A DNA stretch of 64,000 nucleotides from the NCBI GenBank assembly GCA_943737045.1, contig CALSFV010000241.1, forward strand, positions 434,001-498,000, written 5' to 3'. Position 1 is the first letter of the stretch. Each line of letters begins with the position of its first letter. Origin of the DNA: Parapristionchus giblindavisi. Taxonomy: Eukaryota > Nematoda > Chromadorea > Rhabditida > Diplogasteridae. The notes beneath the pieces were generated by a model that saw only the letters and a program-made list of their open reading frames with translations, was not told the DNA's origin and searched no databases. A program made the translations under genes and the position numbers. Positions 1 to 13,091 of this stretch are shown here, piece after piece.

Positions 1-690
1 ATGGTTCTGAGATTAGTTTTGCCTTTAAAGTTTTGGTGTAGAGAAGATGCAGGTTCAGAGAAATTTACATGAATGATTTGAAAAAGGAATTTTTTAAAAT
101 CTCGATTTTTCACAAATTTATTTTTTTAAAGATCTTAAGTCCACGTAACCACTCCAGAATCAATCGATAATTTTCGTTTAATCTGTGTTGCCTACGCTTT
201 CACATATCTCCTTCAACGAAACAAAAGTTGCCCGTGTCAACGAAGCAAGATGGGTATCTTCATACCCCTTTTAGGTCTCACTGCTCTCATTTCACTCCAC
301 ACTTAGTTGCGGTTTCTTTCTATTCAGTTTTATTTCAATTTCCACTTTCTCAAATGTACTAACGAATAACAGTAAGTTGTAAATTTTAAAAAAAGTGAAT
401 GGATGTTTGAAGTTTCATCCCCTTGACCCTTGACTATCATTAGTATCGTCGATTTGTTTCATCATAATTCGTTTTATAGAGCCAATAAAATATTAATTCA
501 TTGTTGCGCTCACTTCTTCGTAAAAAGTAATTGCATTTTGGCGAAAAAGAGCGAAAGGGTAAGAGTCTCAGACTTCCTTATTATATCCCATTTTGTTAGT
601 TACCAATTTGCGTAACAACATTGTTAACTCTGACCTATTCAGTCTGAGGGACCCAATAGGTAGAATACGGTAGTCAATTAGTAAAAGACA
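1..690. other. Left-edge region without a recognised gene
   Basis: AT-rich DNA. No coding exon, RNA gene or repeat could be recognised with confidence. It may hold introns of the leftward secreted-protein candidate. Confidence 0.4.
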
Positions 691-783
691 CTCACCACCG
701 TTCATCGCATCGACATCGTTTGCTAGCAGGGCTACAAGGGCGACGAATCCCAATAGTGACACACCACCGCACCATCCATTCAT
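568..783 (-). CDS. Possible first exon of a secreted protein (partial, leaves left edge)
   Basis: The likely exon is 696-783. It starts with ATG at 783, encodes about 29 residues and ends at a GTGAGT donor. The peptide begins MNGWCGG and then has a hydrophobic run (SLLGFVALVALLA) followed by ANDVDA, which looks like a signal peptide with a cleavage site. No following exon was recognised between 1 and 690, so the rest may lie outside the window. It would be transcribed divergently from the channel gene that starts at 945, sharing a promoter region of under 200 bases. Seen: start, hydrophobic core, donor. Inferred: that it is a real gene. It could be chance. Confidence 0.35.
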   Translation of the reverse strand: MNGWCGGVSLLGFVALVALLANDVDAMNGGECLLLIDYRILPIGSLRLNRSELTMLLRKLVTNKMGYNKEV

Positions 784-910
784 GTTTTACAAACTAGTAG
801 TGACTAGTACTCTACTTTTCCTCCTCCTCCTCCTCCTCCGCCTTTCTATGATATCTTCGTGCTCTCTCACTTTCGTGTACTCTCTCGGTCTTGAGAGTCT
901 AAACTCCGCC

Positions 911-944
911 CACATTTCAGGCCTGAATCTATCTTCTCCTCATC
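911..944 (+). promoter_or_regulatory. Candidate trans-splice acceptor and 5' UTR of channel gene A
   Basis: A TTTCAG acceptor ends at 920, only 24 bases before the ATG at 945, with no recognisable upstream coding exon. This is the usual arrangement for spliced-leader addition in nematodes. Comparable AG acceptors precede the ATGs of the 4-TM gene (about 19233), gene B (about 31766) and gene C (about 48285). Confidence 0.55.
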
Positions 945-3900
945 ATGGGCGTATTTCGCAAAGGACTCGTTTATCTTTTCAAGGTATATGCCGGAAGTGG
1001 GTATAATAAAGCCGGGGATGAGAAGAGATCCGTAAAATGGGATGGGCCTATTTGACGGACGCCAATTATCCCCCGGCTGTCGTCGTAGATTGAAGATATA
1101 AGAGAAGATCTCTTCTATTCCGAAATAAATTGGAGAGGAAGGAGTAGGATTCGTTTGTGTTTAGATGCGTTACATAGAACTTGCGCACACAAGGGGTAGC
1201 TACGTAGGCAAGTTGAGCTCGAAATAGCCCGAATGTGAGCAAGTGATTTATCCGTAATAGTAAGTCTCGGTTATAGCTTGAATATGGGAAGTTTGGTGAG
1301 AAGTGTGCATAGGTAGAAATTGAATTACCTACGGAGTTGTTCGATGTGTTCACTATCGAATGAAATTAGGTCAACTGAAATGCAATATTAAATATGTGCA
1401 ACTTTGTGTCTCTGTTCAAAGATGCAAAGAAAACTAAAATCAGAGAAAACACTCCTCATTTCACACACTCTCTCGCCTCCATTTATTTCTTAAAGTGACT
1501 TTTGAACACCACAACTTATGGGATCTAGGAACTTTTAAAAGTGTCAACTGTGTTCATTTCATGCACTAGTCAGAGTTGTCCAACAACCAAGAGATGGAAG
1601 AATGAATTTGTGAAAGAATTTTGAACTAGGATTTATGGATGGAGTTCGGGAACGAGGATCAATGTAGCCATCTCATTATCACTTCAGATTCGGTGTTCTA
1701 ACGAGAAAGGGTTGTATTCCCACTTATTTATTTATCTCACATTGAATAAATGTGACAACAAGTGAGAGAAATAACATATAACATCAAAGCTTTTCCTTTT
1801 CGTACTTTATTTACCTGTACCTACCTCTATGTCTTTCTTGTCCGTCTATTATTCATTGGCATTTGCTATGGGCCTCTCCCACCATTCAGGGATTCCCACA
1901 GTTTGTCGAGAGGGTGGACTATACAATACAAGGAAACGGGTGGGAGACGCTTATTAGAGCTATTCATGAAAAGAATAATGGGAGTACATTGTAGTAGAGT
2001 ATGAACATGGTGTACATGTACTATCATGTCACTTTTCTCCTCAAGAACCGTGCCAGCTTTTGTGGCTTTTCCCTAGTATCTATTTTCCAAGTAGTGGAAG
2101 ACGGCGCAAACCGCGGCTACAAAGCATTTCACTAGAGCGCATAAACTTGAATTTTAGAGACAGAGACCACGCTTCTGAATAGCAATGCTGTGCATTTCGA
2201 AGTGACTGACCTATTGTTTTGTTTGTACGAGAGTAGGCAGACTGGCTTGATCTTTTTTGGTATCGTTCATAAATACGTGCGGTGTGTTGCAGATTTCAGA
2301 CGGGTTACGTGTGGGCAATGTAATGGTAATCGAGAGCGACTTGAGAGTGTTCAGGCGAAATATTTGTTCCTGAATATCACATTTTTACACCCATTGTCTT
2401 AGTATTTACAATAGAATTGACATTTTCTTCATGCAAGTACATTTTATAGGGATAGAACAAACTTACTGTAGCCATTTAACTTATCCGGAAGTGGTCTATA
2501 CATTTCATATTCAAGGTGTTACATTGGGATTGCACTATGAGGAAGCAAGGGTACGGATGTAAACAGAGGCTTAGATTTGTTATGTTAAACAGGTTAGGTG
2601 GGAAATAATGCGTAAAAGATCACGTAACCTATGACGTGACGTTAAGCACCAATATGGGTATCTGACAACATAATCTCATTTGCACAGGATTTCTCCTGCT
2701 GGACCTCCACTCATGGCATACCCCATATTGGAATGGCCAATGCCATCTGGTAAGTACTAAGTCCTTAGATGAGTCAACTACTTAAGTCCACTTGACTTAA
2801 CTAAGGTCTTAATTTACGCTCTTAAGGTTGCGTCTGTTCTGGGCCCTAGTGGTTATCGTTTGCTTCATAGGCTTTTTGATTCAATTGAACATGCTCATAC
2901 GCAAATATCTATCGTACGGAGTCAATACCGAGACAAAAGTATGTGATACTACATTAAAGGCACATCCTGAACTAATTTTAACGCCTCGTTCTAATTTGAA
3001 TCACTCCGCTCTGTCAATGCACTCTCACATTCTTCGTGCACGAGAGAGCGTTGCCAGAGCAAAATTAGCTCTAGGTGTACCTTTAACGATCTTATTGTAT
3101 TTCTTACAATTATGGATATATCGGGGTGTCGATCCTCCAGAGTGATTGATATACCGATTTTTTCTAGATTTTTTTTATAAATCCACAGAACATGCTGATA
3201 ATGAACACTTTCAAAATATCTCGTGAACAAAAAAAAGATTTTTAAAAAACCAACAATCTATGTTCAGTCTAATCAACAATCTAATCTACAATCTAATCTA
3301 TGTGCATTTCGATTCAGGATTCGAGCAGTCACGATATTTTTTTTCGATTTTTTTGTATGAAAATAAAATAGAAAAAAAATTTCACTCGAGCAGTCACAAT
3401 TTTTTAAAAAGTTTAAATACTTTTCAACACGGATGCATGAGTTATCGTTATATCTGGCACACTATCAAACAAATATTTTCAATGAAACATATTTTCACTA
3501 TTCAAAATAAAAATAAATATTCAGCTCGAGTTCTCAGAGCGTCCCTTTCCCGCAGTCACCATCTGCCATCTCAATCCGTGGAAGGTATTTGTATATCCTT
3601 TTCATGGAATAGACATCATTAAAATAAAAATGTATTATAAAAATTACAATTTGTTTCAGGCAGATTCCATCAACAACAGTGCATACATGACGGCATTGGT
3701 AAACTTTGATTCCACAAATAACGAAAAACTTGCTCAAAAATATGTTTCAAGTCGAATAGAAAATTACTGAAAATACGTTGAAAATTGCTGATGATAATTC
3801 TTTAGACTTCGGCTTATGTGAATTCCGCTGCTAATGCCAGCTTTGGCTTCGATGAAGGACGGACCGGTGAGAGACAGCAGAAGGTTGGTCAATTTAATCT

Positions 3901-6900
3901 TGATCTTTGATCCTTGATCTTTTGATTTTCCTAATTTGTGATTGTCGCAGGCCGTAAAGCTCACTTCGCTCGCCAACCAGCATCTTTTCGCACTCAACAC
4001 TTCATCACTGGTTTGTTGATTATCGATTGCCTTCACTACCGTAACTCAAACTACAAAAAATAGACTTCCGTAACCCTTACTTATCGATATCCCTGACTAC
4101 CGTAGTCGTACCGTAATCCATGGCATTCAGAATCCCGCCTACCAATACAATGATCTCGTCATATCGTGCACTTACAACGCTCGTCAATGCAATATCACGT
4201 AATATTCTGTCAACATAAAAATACAAATATATATAATGAGTACTATCTATTGTAGAGAATGGAAATCTACACAAGATCCGAACTTTGGTTTGTGTCAGGT
4301 AGGTCGAACTTATGGCGTGCTCTTGAACTGTGAACGCACTCTGACTTACGCACTCTATTTTACTCTGTCTTGTCAAGCAATAAGCTTGGCAGGGCGACGG
4401 AAATTTTCGAAATTTGAAAGGGTATGTTCCTTTAAGGTGTTCAACTTCGACGAGTCCAAGACATCGTCGAGAGCTGGCCCATTGTATGGTCTCAGAGTTG
4501 TGATGAGAACGGATCAGAACAATTATCTACCGTGGACAGAGGCATCCGGAGTCGTCGTTGCTATTCATAATAAGGTATTTAGTAATAAATAATAAACCCT
4601 TTAAAGGTTAAATATTCTGATGATCATATTTAGCCAGTCAGAGCAAACGCTCGTTCGTTTTGATTACAACAAATCGTATCCAGGGCAAATGGGAATGAAA
4701 TTCTATAATACAGTCGTTCAAAATTATCTTTTCTCTGCAAATTCTCGTACTACCTTAGTATGCGAGGGCGTGCCTTTAGTTTGGGCGTTGCCTTTGGAGA
4801 ATCACCTTTTTCAATGCACTCTGTGGTCCTGTCTATAGAGAGAAATAGAGTATAGTCTGAAAACGACAATGGCAACAGTAGACTCGCCCTCGATGCTCAA
4901 TTATTCATTTGCGAAGATCTCCAAAATCACTTCTTCCTGAATAAAGATCTTTGCAGATCTGTGCAGATTGGAGATAGATTGCTATGAAATTTATAAAAAA
5001 AAATAATATCTTCTTTTTTCGGTAAAGTAAAGTAAAATTTTTTTAAAAATTGTTGGTAAGCTAATTCATGATTTTGAGACGGATCCTCCTTTCCCTGATG
5101 TTCTGGGATACTACGCACCACCCGGAACCGCTTCGTGCATGGGAGTAAGCTACGTCATGACCACTAGGTACCCAAATACGGTATCGGTGGTGCGCAGTCA
5201 TTCTGTCGTTTCAGAAAACCCGCCCCGTACGGTACGTGTACACCTCAGGAAACGGCGAACCTCGCCCATTACAGAGGCAAATATGAGGTATACTGTAGAT
5301 GATTTAATTTGGTTATCGTAAAGTAACTTAATTTCCAGTCAGAAGCTTGCTTCCGATCGTGTCTGCAGGAGGAGGTGATTAAGAAGTGAGTGATATTATT
5401 CGCTAGGAAATGTTAAAGATGGGGAATTTCGAAAAGAATATTTCCTACTACATACTGTCAGCCTGTTGATGCACGTACTGTAAGAAAATAGTGTGCTGAT
5501 GTTCAGTTTGCCCTCTCATCAGTGTCCTTCCCATTCCCCATTCGCAATTCCCTGAACAATTCATTATGAGTCTCGCGATCAATACGCAGAATCATCATAA
5601 AAGAAATAGTATGCGATAAATAACATAGCTTTTGCTACCATCAATGTCACGAAAATATTCGAGGGACTCCACCTTAAGAGTCCGGATCTGTAAGACTCGA
5701 CCATGGTCCGGACATCGCGCCAAGAATTTTGATTCAGGCCACTCCACTTTATGGGCGTAGGGTACCTTGGGCCCTGATTACAAAATGGTACCCAAAGTGG
5801 CCCTAGCAGTGGAAAGCGGTGCGCCAGGTGGGCGCCAAGTTGAAAAATTCGATTTTCATATTTTTTCAACCGAACAAGCTAGAGTCCAAATTTCTTCGGC
5901 ATTGTGTTAGGCATGCCCAATGTGCGCAGAAACACTATTGAAGTTTGTTTTAAGCAATTCCTACACTGATTTGTTGACTCGATTTTTCGGTTTTTTATAT
6001 TTCTCGGCATCTCAATTTCAATTCCGCAAAAGTTCTCTAGTATATTCATGGAGCCCAACTACTAGTGCATGTAACCCTGCTAGGCGGAAATCGATCTTGG
6101 ATTGCGCGTGTCGGAAAAAATCGGTCTGAGTGTTTTCAACTTGACTCAGAATCGTTATTTCATGATTTTTTTCTGTATTTTCCAAACGAATAGTGCGGAA
6201 TTGTGGTCTACTCAAAGTTTACAGGCGAGACGAGTACAATGACACAAGAAGCCCATCACTTGGATCAATTTGAAAATTTCGATTTTCACGACCCGGGGTC
6301 ATGGTCAAAAATTTCAAAATTTCTCAAGTTTGAAATGTTTTTATTTATGTGGCTTATTGTGAAGTACTAATGATGTGAATAATATTCAGCCAATGCTCAA
6401 TGGCTGATCTCTCCTTTCAACCATTTTTCGAAAACTTTTATGTTGAATGCGTGCGAAAAAGTCAGAATTGAGCTTGAATCAGTTTCCAACTTACTTTCTG
6501 CAACTTTCTATCTAAGTACTTTGCAATGTACATAATCAATATGAAAATCGTTAATTTTGGAAAATTCATATTTTTTACCATGACCCCGGGGTCATAGAAA
6601 TCGATTTTTTTAAAGTGAGCCGAATGCCGGGATTTCAGTTCTACTATGTTTACTCATCATGATACTTCACATTGTAGTTGTCATTTGCTAATTGTCGCGG
6701 CATTCTTGTCGAAAAACTGCAATATTTCAGAAATTTTCCATGAAACACTCAAATTGATTTTTTTGAATTTTCCAAAACTAACGATTTTCATATTGATTAT
6801 GTACATTGCAAAGTACTTAGATAGGATGTTACAGAAAGTAAATTGGACACTGATTCAATCACAATTCTGACATTTTCGCACGCATTCAACATGAAAGTTT

Positions 6901-9897
6901 TCGAAAAATGGTTGAAAGGAGAGATCAGCCATTGAGCATTCGCTGAATATTCTTCACATCATTAGTACTTCACAAGAAGCCACATAAATGAAAACATTTC
7001 AAACTTGAAAAATTTTGAAATTTTCTACCATGACCCCCGGGTCCTGAAAATCGAAATTTTCAAATTGATCAAAGTAATGGGCTTCTTGTGTCATTTTACT
7101 CGTCTCACCTCGAAACTTTGCGTAGACCACAATTCCGCACTAATCGTTTGTAATGCTGTGTTCAGAACTTGGAAAATGCAAGAAAATGCGGAAAATGCTG
7201 TTCAAAAGTTCAGGTGGAAAATGCTCGAAAATGCTCGATTTTGGATCGAAAAAGATGGTTTTATACACTTTAAAATCGTTGAACCTCGTTGTTTCATGAA
7301 AAACAGCTAACTTAGGTCATTTATAAAGTATGCTGCTGAAATAAATATCGTATGATCCTTTTTTGAGCACTGTAAGCCGAAAATCAACGAAAATGCTGCG
7401 AAAAATCAACCTACCGAGCCCATATTTAAAATTATTACTTATCATCAATAAAATGCGTCCATAACACTGTTTGCGACCAATAAACGTTGATATTAAACAA
7501 AAAAACCGTTAAAATTTGCTTAAAATCCTCGAAAATGAGCATTTTCAGAGCATTTTCCGGCGGAACTTCTGAACAGCATTTTCCGCATTTTCGTGCATTT
7601 TCCAAGTTCTGAACACTGCATAAAATACAGCAAAAAAATCATGAAATAACGATTCTGAGTCAAGTTGGAAGCACACGGACCGATTTTTTCCGACACGCGC
7701 AATCCAAGATCGATTTCCGCCTAGCAGGGTTACATGCACTAGTAGTTGGGCTCCATGGATATACTAGAGAACTTTTGCAATTGAGATGCCGAGAAATCGA
7801 AAAAAACCGAAAATTCAGTCTATGAATTGCTTAAAATTAATCTCAATAGTATTTCTGTGCACATTGGGCATGCCTAACACAATGCCGAAGAAAGTTGGAA
7901 AAAATATGAAAATCGAGTTTTCCAAATTGGCACCCACCTGGCGCGCCGCTTTCCACTGCTAGGGTCACTTTGAGTACCATTTTGTAATCAGGGCCCAAGG
8001 TACCCTACGCCCATAAAGTGGAGTGGCCTGAATCAAAATTCTTGGCGCGATGTCCGAAATGTGGCCGAGATGGTCGAGTCTTACAGATCCGGACTCTTAA
8101 AGAATCGATTTAAAAAAATAAATTTAAAAAAATAATTTAAAAATACTTATTGTCCAAAAGCCACGAAAAGAAAAGGAAACCAAAGAACACGCTCCTAGTT
8201 GAACTCATTCTCACCTATTTTTCATTTCTTCAAAACCACGTTACTAAAGCACTTCTGCTGTTTCGTTAAGACAACTTTTCCGTAACAAGTCTCCAGAATC
8301 CAGTGGAGAAAGTGGAATTCAGCTCCTTGTTGATTTGTAAAGCGCCTAGGACACTGACAGGAAAATACTGTAGTATGTAAAAATGACAAAATCATGGAAC
8401 AAAACCTAATGTCCCCTTTCAGATGCGGCTGCTACGACCCAACATATCCATACTTGGGAGGTTCTGGTACTCCATCGTGTTTTGGTGACCCTAGTGATCC
8501 TGCAACGTATGCGAAGTCCGCAGAAAATTGTGAGTGCAACCAGAAAAACTTCAATGTTTTTAATTTAATTTAAATTTTTTACATGCTTTCAGAATATCAT
8601 CACTTTGTAAAGATATTTTTTACAGAAATTAAATGAAAAAAAAACTTTAGCGTGCTGTAACGCCAGCGGAAATTTGTTGTTGAAAAATTAAATTTGCAGT
8701 GGACTGCATCGACACTCTATCCAACGCCGCCACGGACTTCAATCTGATCAGCGATTGTCCCGAATGCAAACAACCATGCGAGTAAGAAATTATTTTATCG
8801 TTCCGAGAATTCCATATTTTCCCGATCCATTAGTTCCCCTAATTCCGACCTTATCCAGGGTTCAAAGCTACTCGGTGACAGTATCCACTGCGCAGTGGCC
8901 ATCCAGCGAGTACAAGGTTAATGAAAATTACACATCATAATAGTAACCATTATAATAGTAATCATTATAATAGTAATCATTATTTCGTCATCCTTATATT
9001 TAATCAGCTTCTGATCAAAATTCAAAAGTATAAGCAAAGACCACACGACCATCAGTGATCTTTTTTGAGAGTCAAAACATGATTCCACCAAGCCATCCTA
9101 ATGGTTCGTGTTAAATTTTTCTGGATACTCGAGGCACTATTGGAACACAGAATCATAATCCACATCGAAAACTGATTATTGTGATGCTATTGCAATGTCG
9201 TAAGGCGACCCTTGTAATCCCTTCTGTCCCTTGCAAGTAAAAATTATCTACTTTAGCCAGTGGAGTGCACATCATCGAATCAGACCGGTCAGCCATGGAT
9301 CGTCCCAGGACAACCAGCTAATGAACAATTGTGTCTCGAATGGTATTTTATTTCTGCGGTTTAATTTATTATCCTACACAACAAGCTAGATTCACGCACA
9401 TAATACTGGAATAAAGTGCTATCAGGTGTAAAGTGACGCCTTAAATAACAGCAATATTTTTTGTTTAATTAATGATTTTAGATGATATTGAATTATTTCT
9501 GATGGAAATCGTGTAAAAAATTCCCCCGCAGGTACAAGATGCACACACTACTGGTCGAGATCTACTACGAACGAATGAACTATCAGATTCTGAAGGAGTC
9601 TGCGGCGTATACGGTATGTACACAATAAATAGTATTATTATGAAGTGAAGGATTGTTTTGGATACTCTTACAGATTGTCAATCTTATTTCTGATATTGGT
9701 GGACAAGTCGGACTATTCCTCGGTAGGTTTCAGGTGTTTCTATCTATTACTCCAGTATACTCATCAAAATATTAACCATTTTTGATCATTTTCATACACT
9801 TGAACAACTTTATCCGCCGATTCGGGTTATGTCAGCTGAGTCGTCAATAGGATTCTGCAAAGAGTTTTAAGAATTAACTAGGAAAATACAGTGGTCA

Positions 9898-9995
<98 letters not shown>

Positions 9996-10811
9996 ATTGA
10001 AAGGCAATATAGGTCATAGATCAGAGATCAAAGATCAAAGATCAATCTAATCATCTGATCATCTATCATATCTCACCACAGGAATGTCCATCATCTCTGT
10101 CATCGAAATTCTCACGTTCTTCTTCCTAATGATGTACTTCTGTTGTACATATTCTACACGTAAACAAGAGATGATGGAAGCGGAGAAGGAAGCAAAGAGG
10201 ACTGCGGTGAATATTGATTATTTTTAAAATATTTTAAAAATTAATCAACGAAACATCTCACAATATTGTCCTTGTCATTGCATTGTCTTCAAGCATTTAT
10301 TCAAACATGCTCAGGGCACTTTGTAATTTAATTTTGAAACTCAGCGATATTTCCCATGAATCTTTAATTTAAATTCCTTAATTTGCAGTCTTGTCAAATT
10401 TTGAATTCACCCTTTTTCAGAATGACCGCGAGAAGGAACGTGAGAGGGAGAACGAGAAGAAGAAGGAGAAGGAGGTATTTTGCTCTCATTACGTATTCTG
10501 CATAAACCACGTGTCAAACAACAAGAAAAGACCACATACCAGATGGCCCTTTGAAAGAATTGTAACCCTTGTCAACCATTCGCTTGGAATTGCATGGTTT
10601 AGAGATAATTTATTAGGATTTTCCTCGTTTTAAAGGGAACAATTTGATTTCTTGATGATGAAGTGAAAAAATAAAGAGAAATTTATATTACACTGCCATA
10701 ACATTCATTTAAAAAGGTTTTAAATGTGCTGAAATCAATAATTTCCAGAATGAAATGTACGGAGATGCCAACTATCGCGATGCTCACAATGTGCCAGCAG
10801 TTCAATATTAA
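945..10811 (+). CDS. DEG/ENaC (ASC family) cation channel subunit, gene A
   Basis: Trimeric cation channel subunit of the plasma membrane. I assembled 22 exons by splice signals, phase and alignment to two paralogues: 945-983, 2688-2749, 2827-2938, 3525-3584, 3660-3698, 3806-3883, 3951-4010, 4131-4198, 4256-4298, 4437-4574, 5079-5167, 5215-5287, 5339-5385, 8423-8529, 8700-8781, 8859-8916, 9258-9343, 9532-9613, 9674-9722, 10082-10206, 10421-10474, 10749-10811. They give 537 aa, a normal family length. His22-Gly23 before TM1 is the conserved gating motif. TM1 spans about 35-55, followed by FPAVTIC. The extracellular part has about 16 cysteines, including C-G-C-Y-D. The pre-TM2 segment reads [12 protein letters not shown] and the pore filter is Gly458-Met459-Ser460. 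The tail is charged ([15 protein letters not shown]). The extra intron after NPWK is absent from the paralogues. Ion selectivity and stimulus cannot be read from the sequence. Confidence 0.93.
5386..8422 (+). other. Large intron 13 of channel gene A
   Basis: A 3.0 kb intron in a gene whose other introns are mostly under 400 bases. The excess length is explained by the inserted foldback at 5674-8100. Its donor is GTGAGT and its acceptor TTTCAG. Confidence 0.85.
5674..8100. mobile_element. TTAA-bounded foldback element, copy 1
   Basis: About 2.4 kb. The first ~900 bases are repeated in inverted orientation at the right end. The left terminus reads TTAAGAGTCCGGATCTG and the right terminus is its reverse complement, CAGATCCGGACTCTTAA. 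The block containing GGGCGTAGGGTACC (5753-5766) recurs inverted near 8000. No transposase was seen. TTAA at both ends fits piggyBac-type target duplication, so this is probably a non-autonomous derivative. A related element lies at 15156-17162; both share inner DNA with a CCATGACCCCGGGG-like palindromic motif. Confidence 0.8.
9899..9991. repeat. (TA)n microsatellite
   Basis: About 46 uninterrupted TA dinucleotides in intron 19 of channel gene A. Length is likely polymorphic. Confidence 0.95.
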
Positions 10812-11218
10812 TCCATCTACTCATGATTATAGATTAATTACATTGATTCTACCGTAATCCCCTACAGTATACCTACCATAACCCAGTGACAGTATCCTTT
10901 CGACTCAGGTTATCTTCATTATAACTACATGCTATTGCTTATTGACAGCCAGATATGTGTAAAATGATTTGATATTGTATAAATGGTATTTGTTAAATTG
11001 CGCGTAACTACATTTACAAAATTGTTTAATGATCTTTTCTACACGGAGAGCGTACAATAAGGGTGAAAGAGATATTACGGATGTGCCCATGACAATTCGA
11101 ATCTGTGTCCAATCTGGATCGGTCGAGTTATTATTACTAGTGATTGATCTGTGATTTTGTCTAAACAAACACAATTCTCTAACCTTTTTATTTAATTCCC
11201 AAGGTACATTCAACACCA
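10812..11218. other. Gap between channel gene A and the tRNA array
   Basis: This holds the presumed 3' UTR of gene A. From about 11030 it contains an older diverged copy of the 5' flank seen before the two downstream tRNA-Arg genes. Nothing coding was seen. Confidence 0.6.
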
Positions 11219-11290
11219 GCCCGCGTGGCCTAATGGATAAGGCGTCTGACTTCTAATCAGAAGATTGTCGGTTCGATCCCGGCCGTGGGC
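11219..11290 (+). tRNA. tRNA-Arg (anticodon TCT), copy 1
   Basis: 72 bases. The acceptor arms GCCCGCG and CGTGGGC pair with a single G-U. The A box (TGGCCTAATGG) and B box (GGTTCGATCC) are intact. The anticodon stem TCTGA/TCAGA encloses loop CTTCTAA, giving anticodon TCT, which reads AGA. A T-rich RNA polymerase III terminator follows at once. Identical in sequence to the two downstream copies. Confidence 0.96.
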
Positions 11291-12175
11291 TTTCATTTTT
11301 GCTGTTTTTGAGTGCACGAAACAAGTTGGAATTATATGTATTCTTTCTTCATACGAGTTGACGAAGTTCACAGAGATGAACGTCGTGTTTCTTCTCGAAC
11401 GTTTTTTTATGCAACGTCTTTATTGGTGTGACCCAAGAGTGTCCATCGACGATGTTGTGGGCGTGGTTTATCGACATTGCCATCTGTCGAAGGTGGAGGT
11501 CATGTAGTGAATGACCTGGAAAACAGGTATGAGATTTGTGTTCGCAGAGTTCAAAGATCAAATTTCAAGAGAGTACCTATCATCCTTTTGGGTGAATGAG
11601 AAATTATGGAGAATAAACCCGATTAGGGGTCGAAAGGACACAGGGGGTTAGCCTAATAAGGCATTCGGATAACAGGAGCGCAGGGTTAGCCTGATAACGT
11701 ACCATACCTTACAGTTTTAGACGTGATTTTTAAAATATTTTTTTATTGAAACATCGATATGCATTGGTAGATTACGACGATAAAAAATTTTCTAGTGCAA
11801 TCAAAATCGAGTTTGAGAAGTAGAGAGCATGCGCATTTACCAATATGATATTTCTCAGTTTGAACATCTCAGGCCACTGTATATTTTGAACTCATCAACT
11901 TTTTCCTTGACTACTTCTTTTACATTCCTTTTGTTACAACCCTGTTAAAATTTGAATTCACATATTTAAAAAGGTTTAATGATCTTCTCTGTACGATAGT
12001 TCAAAACGTACAAGATGAGTGTAAGAGATATCACGGAATTGACCATTGGGATTCAAACCTGTGGCCAATATGGTTGGAAAGTCGGTCGAGTTACTAGTGA
12101 TTGATCTGTGATTTTGTCTATACGAACTCAATTCTCCAACCTTTGTATTTAATTCTCAAGGTGAGTTCAACACCA

Positions 12176-12247
12176 GCCCGCGTGGCCTAATGGATAAGGC
12201 GTCTGACTTCTAATCAGAAGATTGTCGGTTCGATCCCGGCCGTGGGC
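12176..12247 (+). tRNA. tRNA-Arg (anticodon TCT), copy 2
   Basis: Same 72-base sequence as copy 1, with all arms paired and anticodon TCT. It sits in the first of two ~843-base tandem units. Confidence 0.96.
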
Positions 12248-13019
12248 TTTCAATTTTGCGATATTTTGAATGCACGAAACAATTTGAGATTATTTTCTTT
12301 CTTTCTCAGTGTTTCCACCACAATCCTACAAGCATCATCAAGATTGAAAATGAAGAAAATTAGAAATTAAGAAAGAAAGGACGAGATTTTTTACTAGGTT
12401 GTGTTTTTCAAAGAAACGGTCCTGGTCTTAGACACTGGACAAACCTCCATAGGTTAGGCTTAATCAGTAGGATGACCCGCCCTTGTAAAGAGGAGCCTAA
12501 TAAGGCATTCGGATAACAGGAGCGCAGGGTTAGCCTGATAACGTACCATACCTTACAGTTTTAGACGTGATTTTTAAAATATTTTTTTATTGAAACATCG
12601 ATATGCATTGGTAGATTACGACGATAAAAAATTTTCTAGTGCAATCAAAATCGAGTTTGAGAAGTAGAGAGCATGCGCATTTACCAATATGATATTTCTC
12701 AGTTTGAACATCTCAGGCCACTGTATATTTTGAACTCATCAACTTTTTCCTTGACTACTTCTTTTACATTCCTTTTGTTACAACCCTGTTAAAATTTGAA
12801 TTCACATATATAAAAAGGTTTAATGATCTTCTCTGTACGATAGTTCAAAACGTACAAGATGGGTGTAAGAGATATCACGGAATTGACCATTGGGATTCAT
12901 ACCTGTGGCCAATATGGTTGGAAAGTCGGTCGAGTTACTAGTGATTGATCTGTGATTTTGTCTATACGAACTCAATTCTCCAACCTTTGTATTTAATTCT
13001 CAAGGTGAGTTCAACACCA

Positions 13020-13091
13020 GCCCGCGTGGCCTAATGGATAAGGCGTCTGACTTCTAATCAGAAGATTGTCGGTTCGATCCCGGCCGTGGGC
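13020..13091 (+). tRNA. tRNA-Arg (anticodon TCT), copy 3
   Basis: Same 72-base sequence as copies 1 and 2, anticodon TCT. It sits in the second tandem unit. Confidence 0.96.

Noticed and set aside
4620..4838. 72-codon frame in intron 10 of gene A as an exon
   Set aside because: Neither paralogue has it, and exons 10 and 11 join in phase without it.
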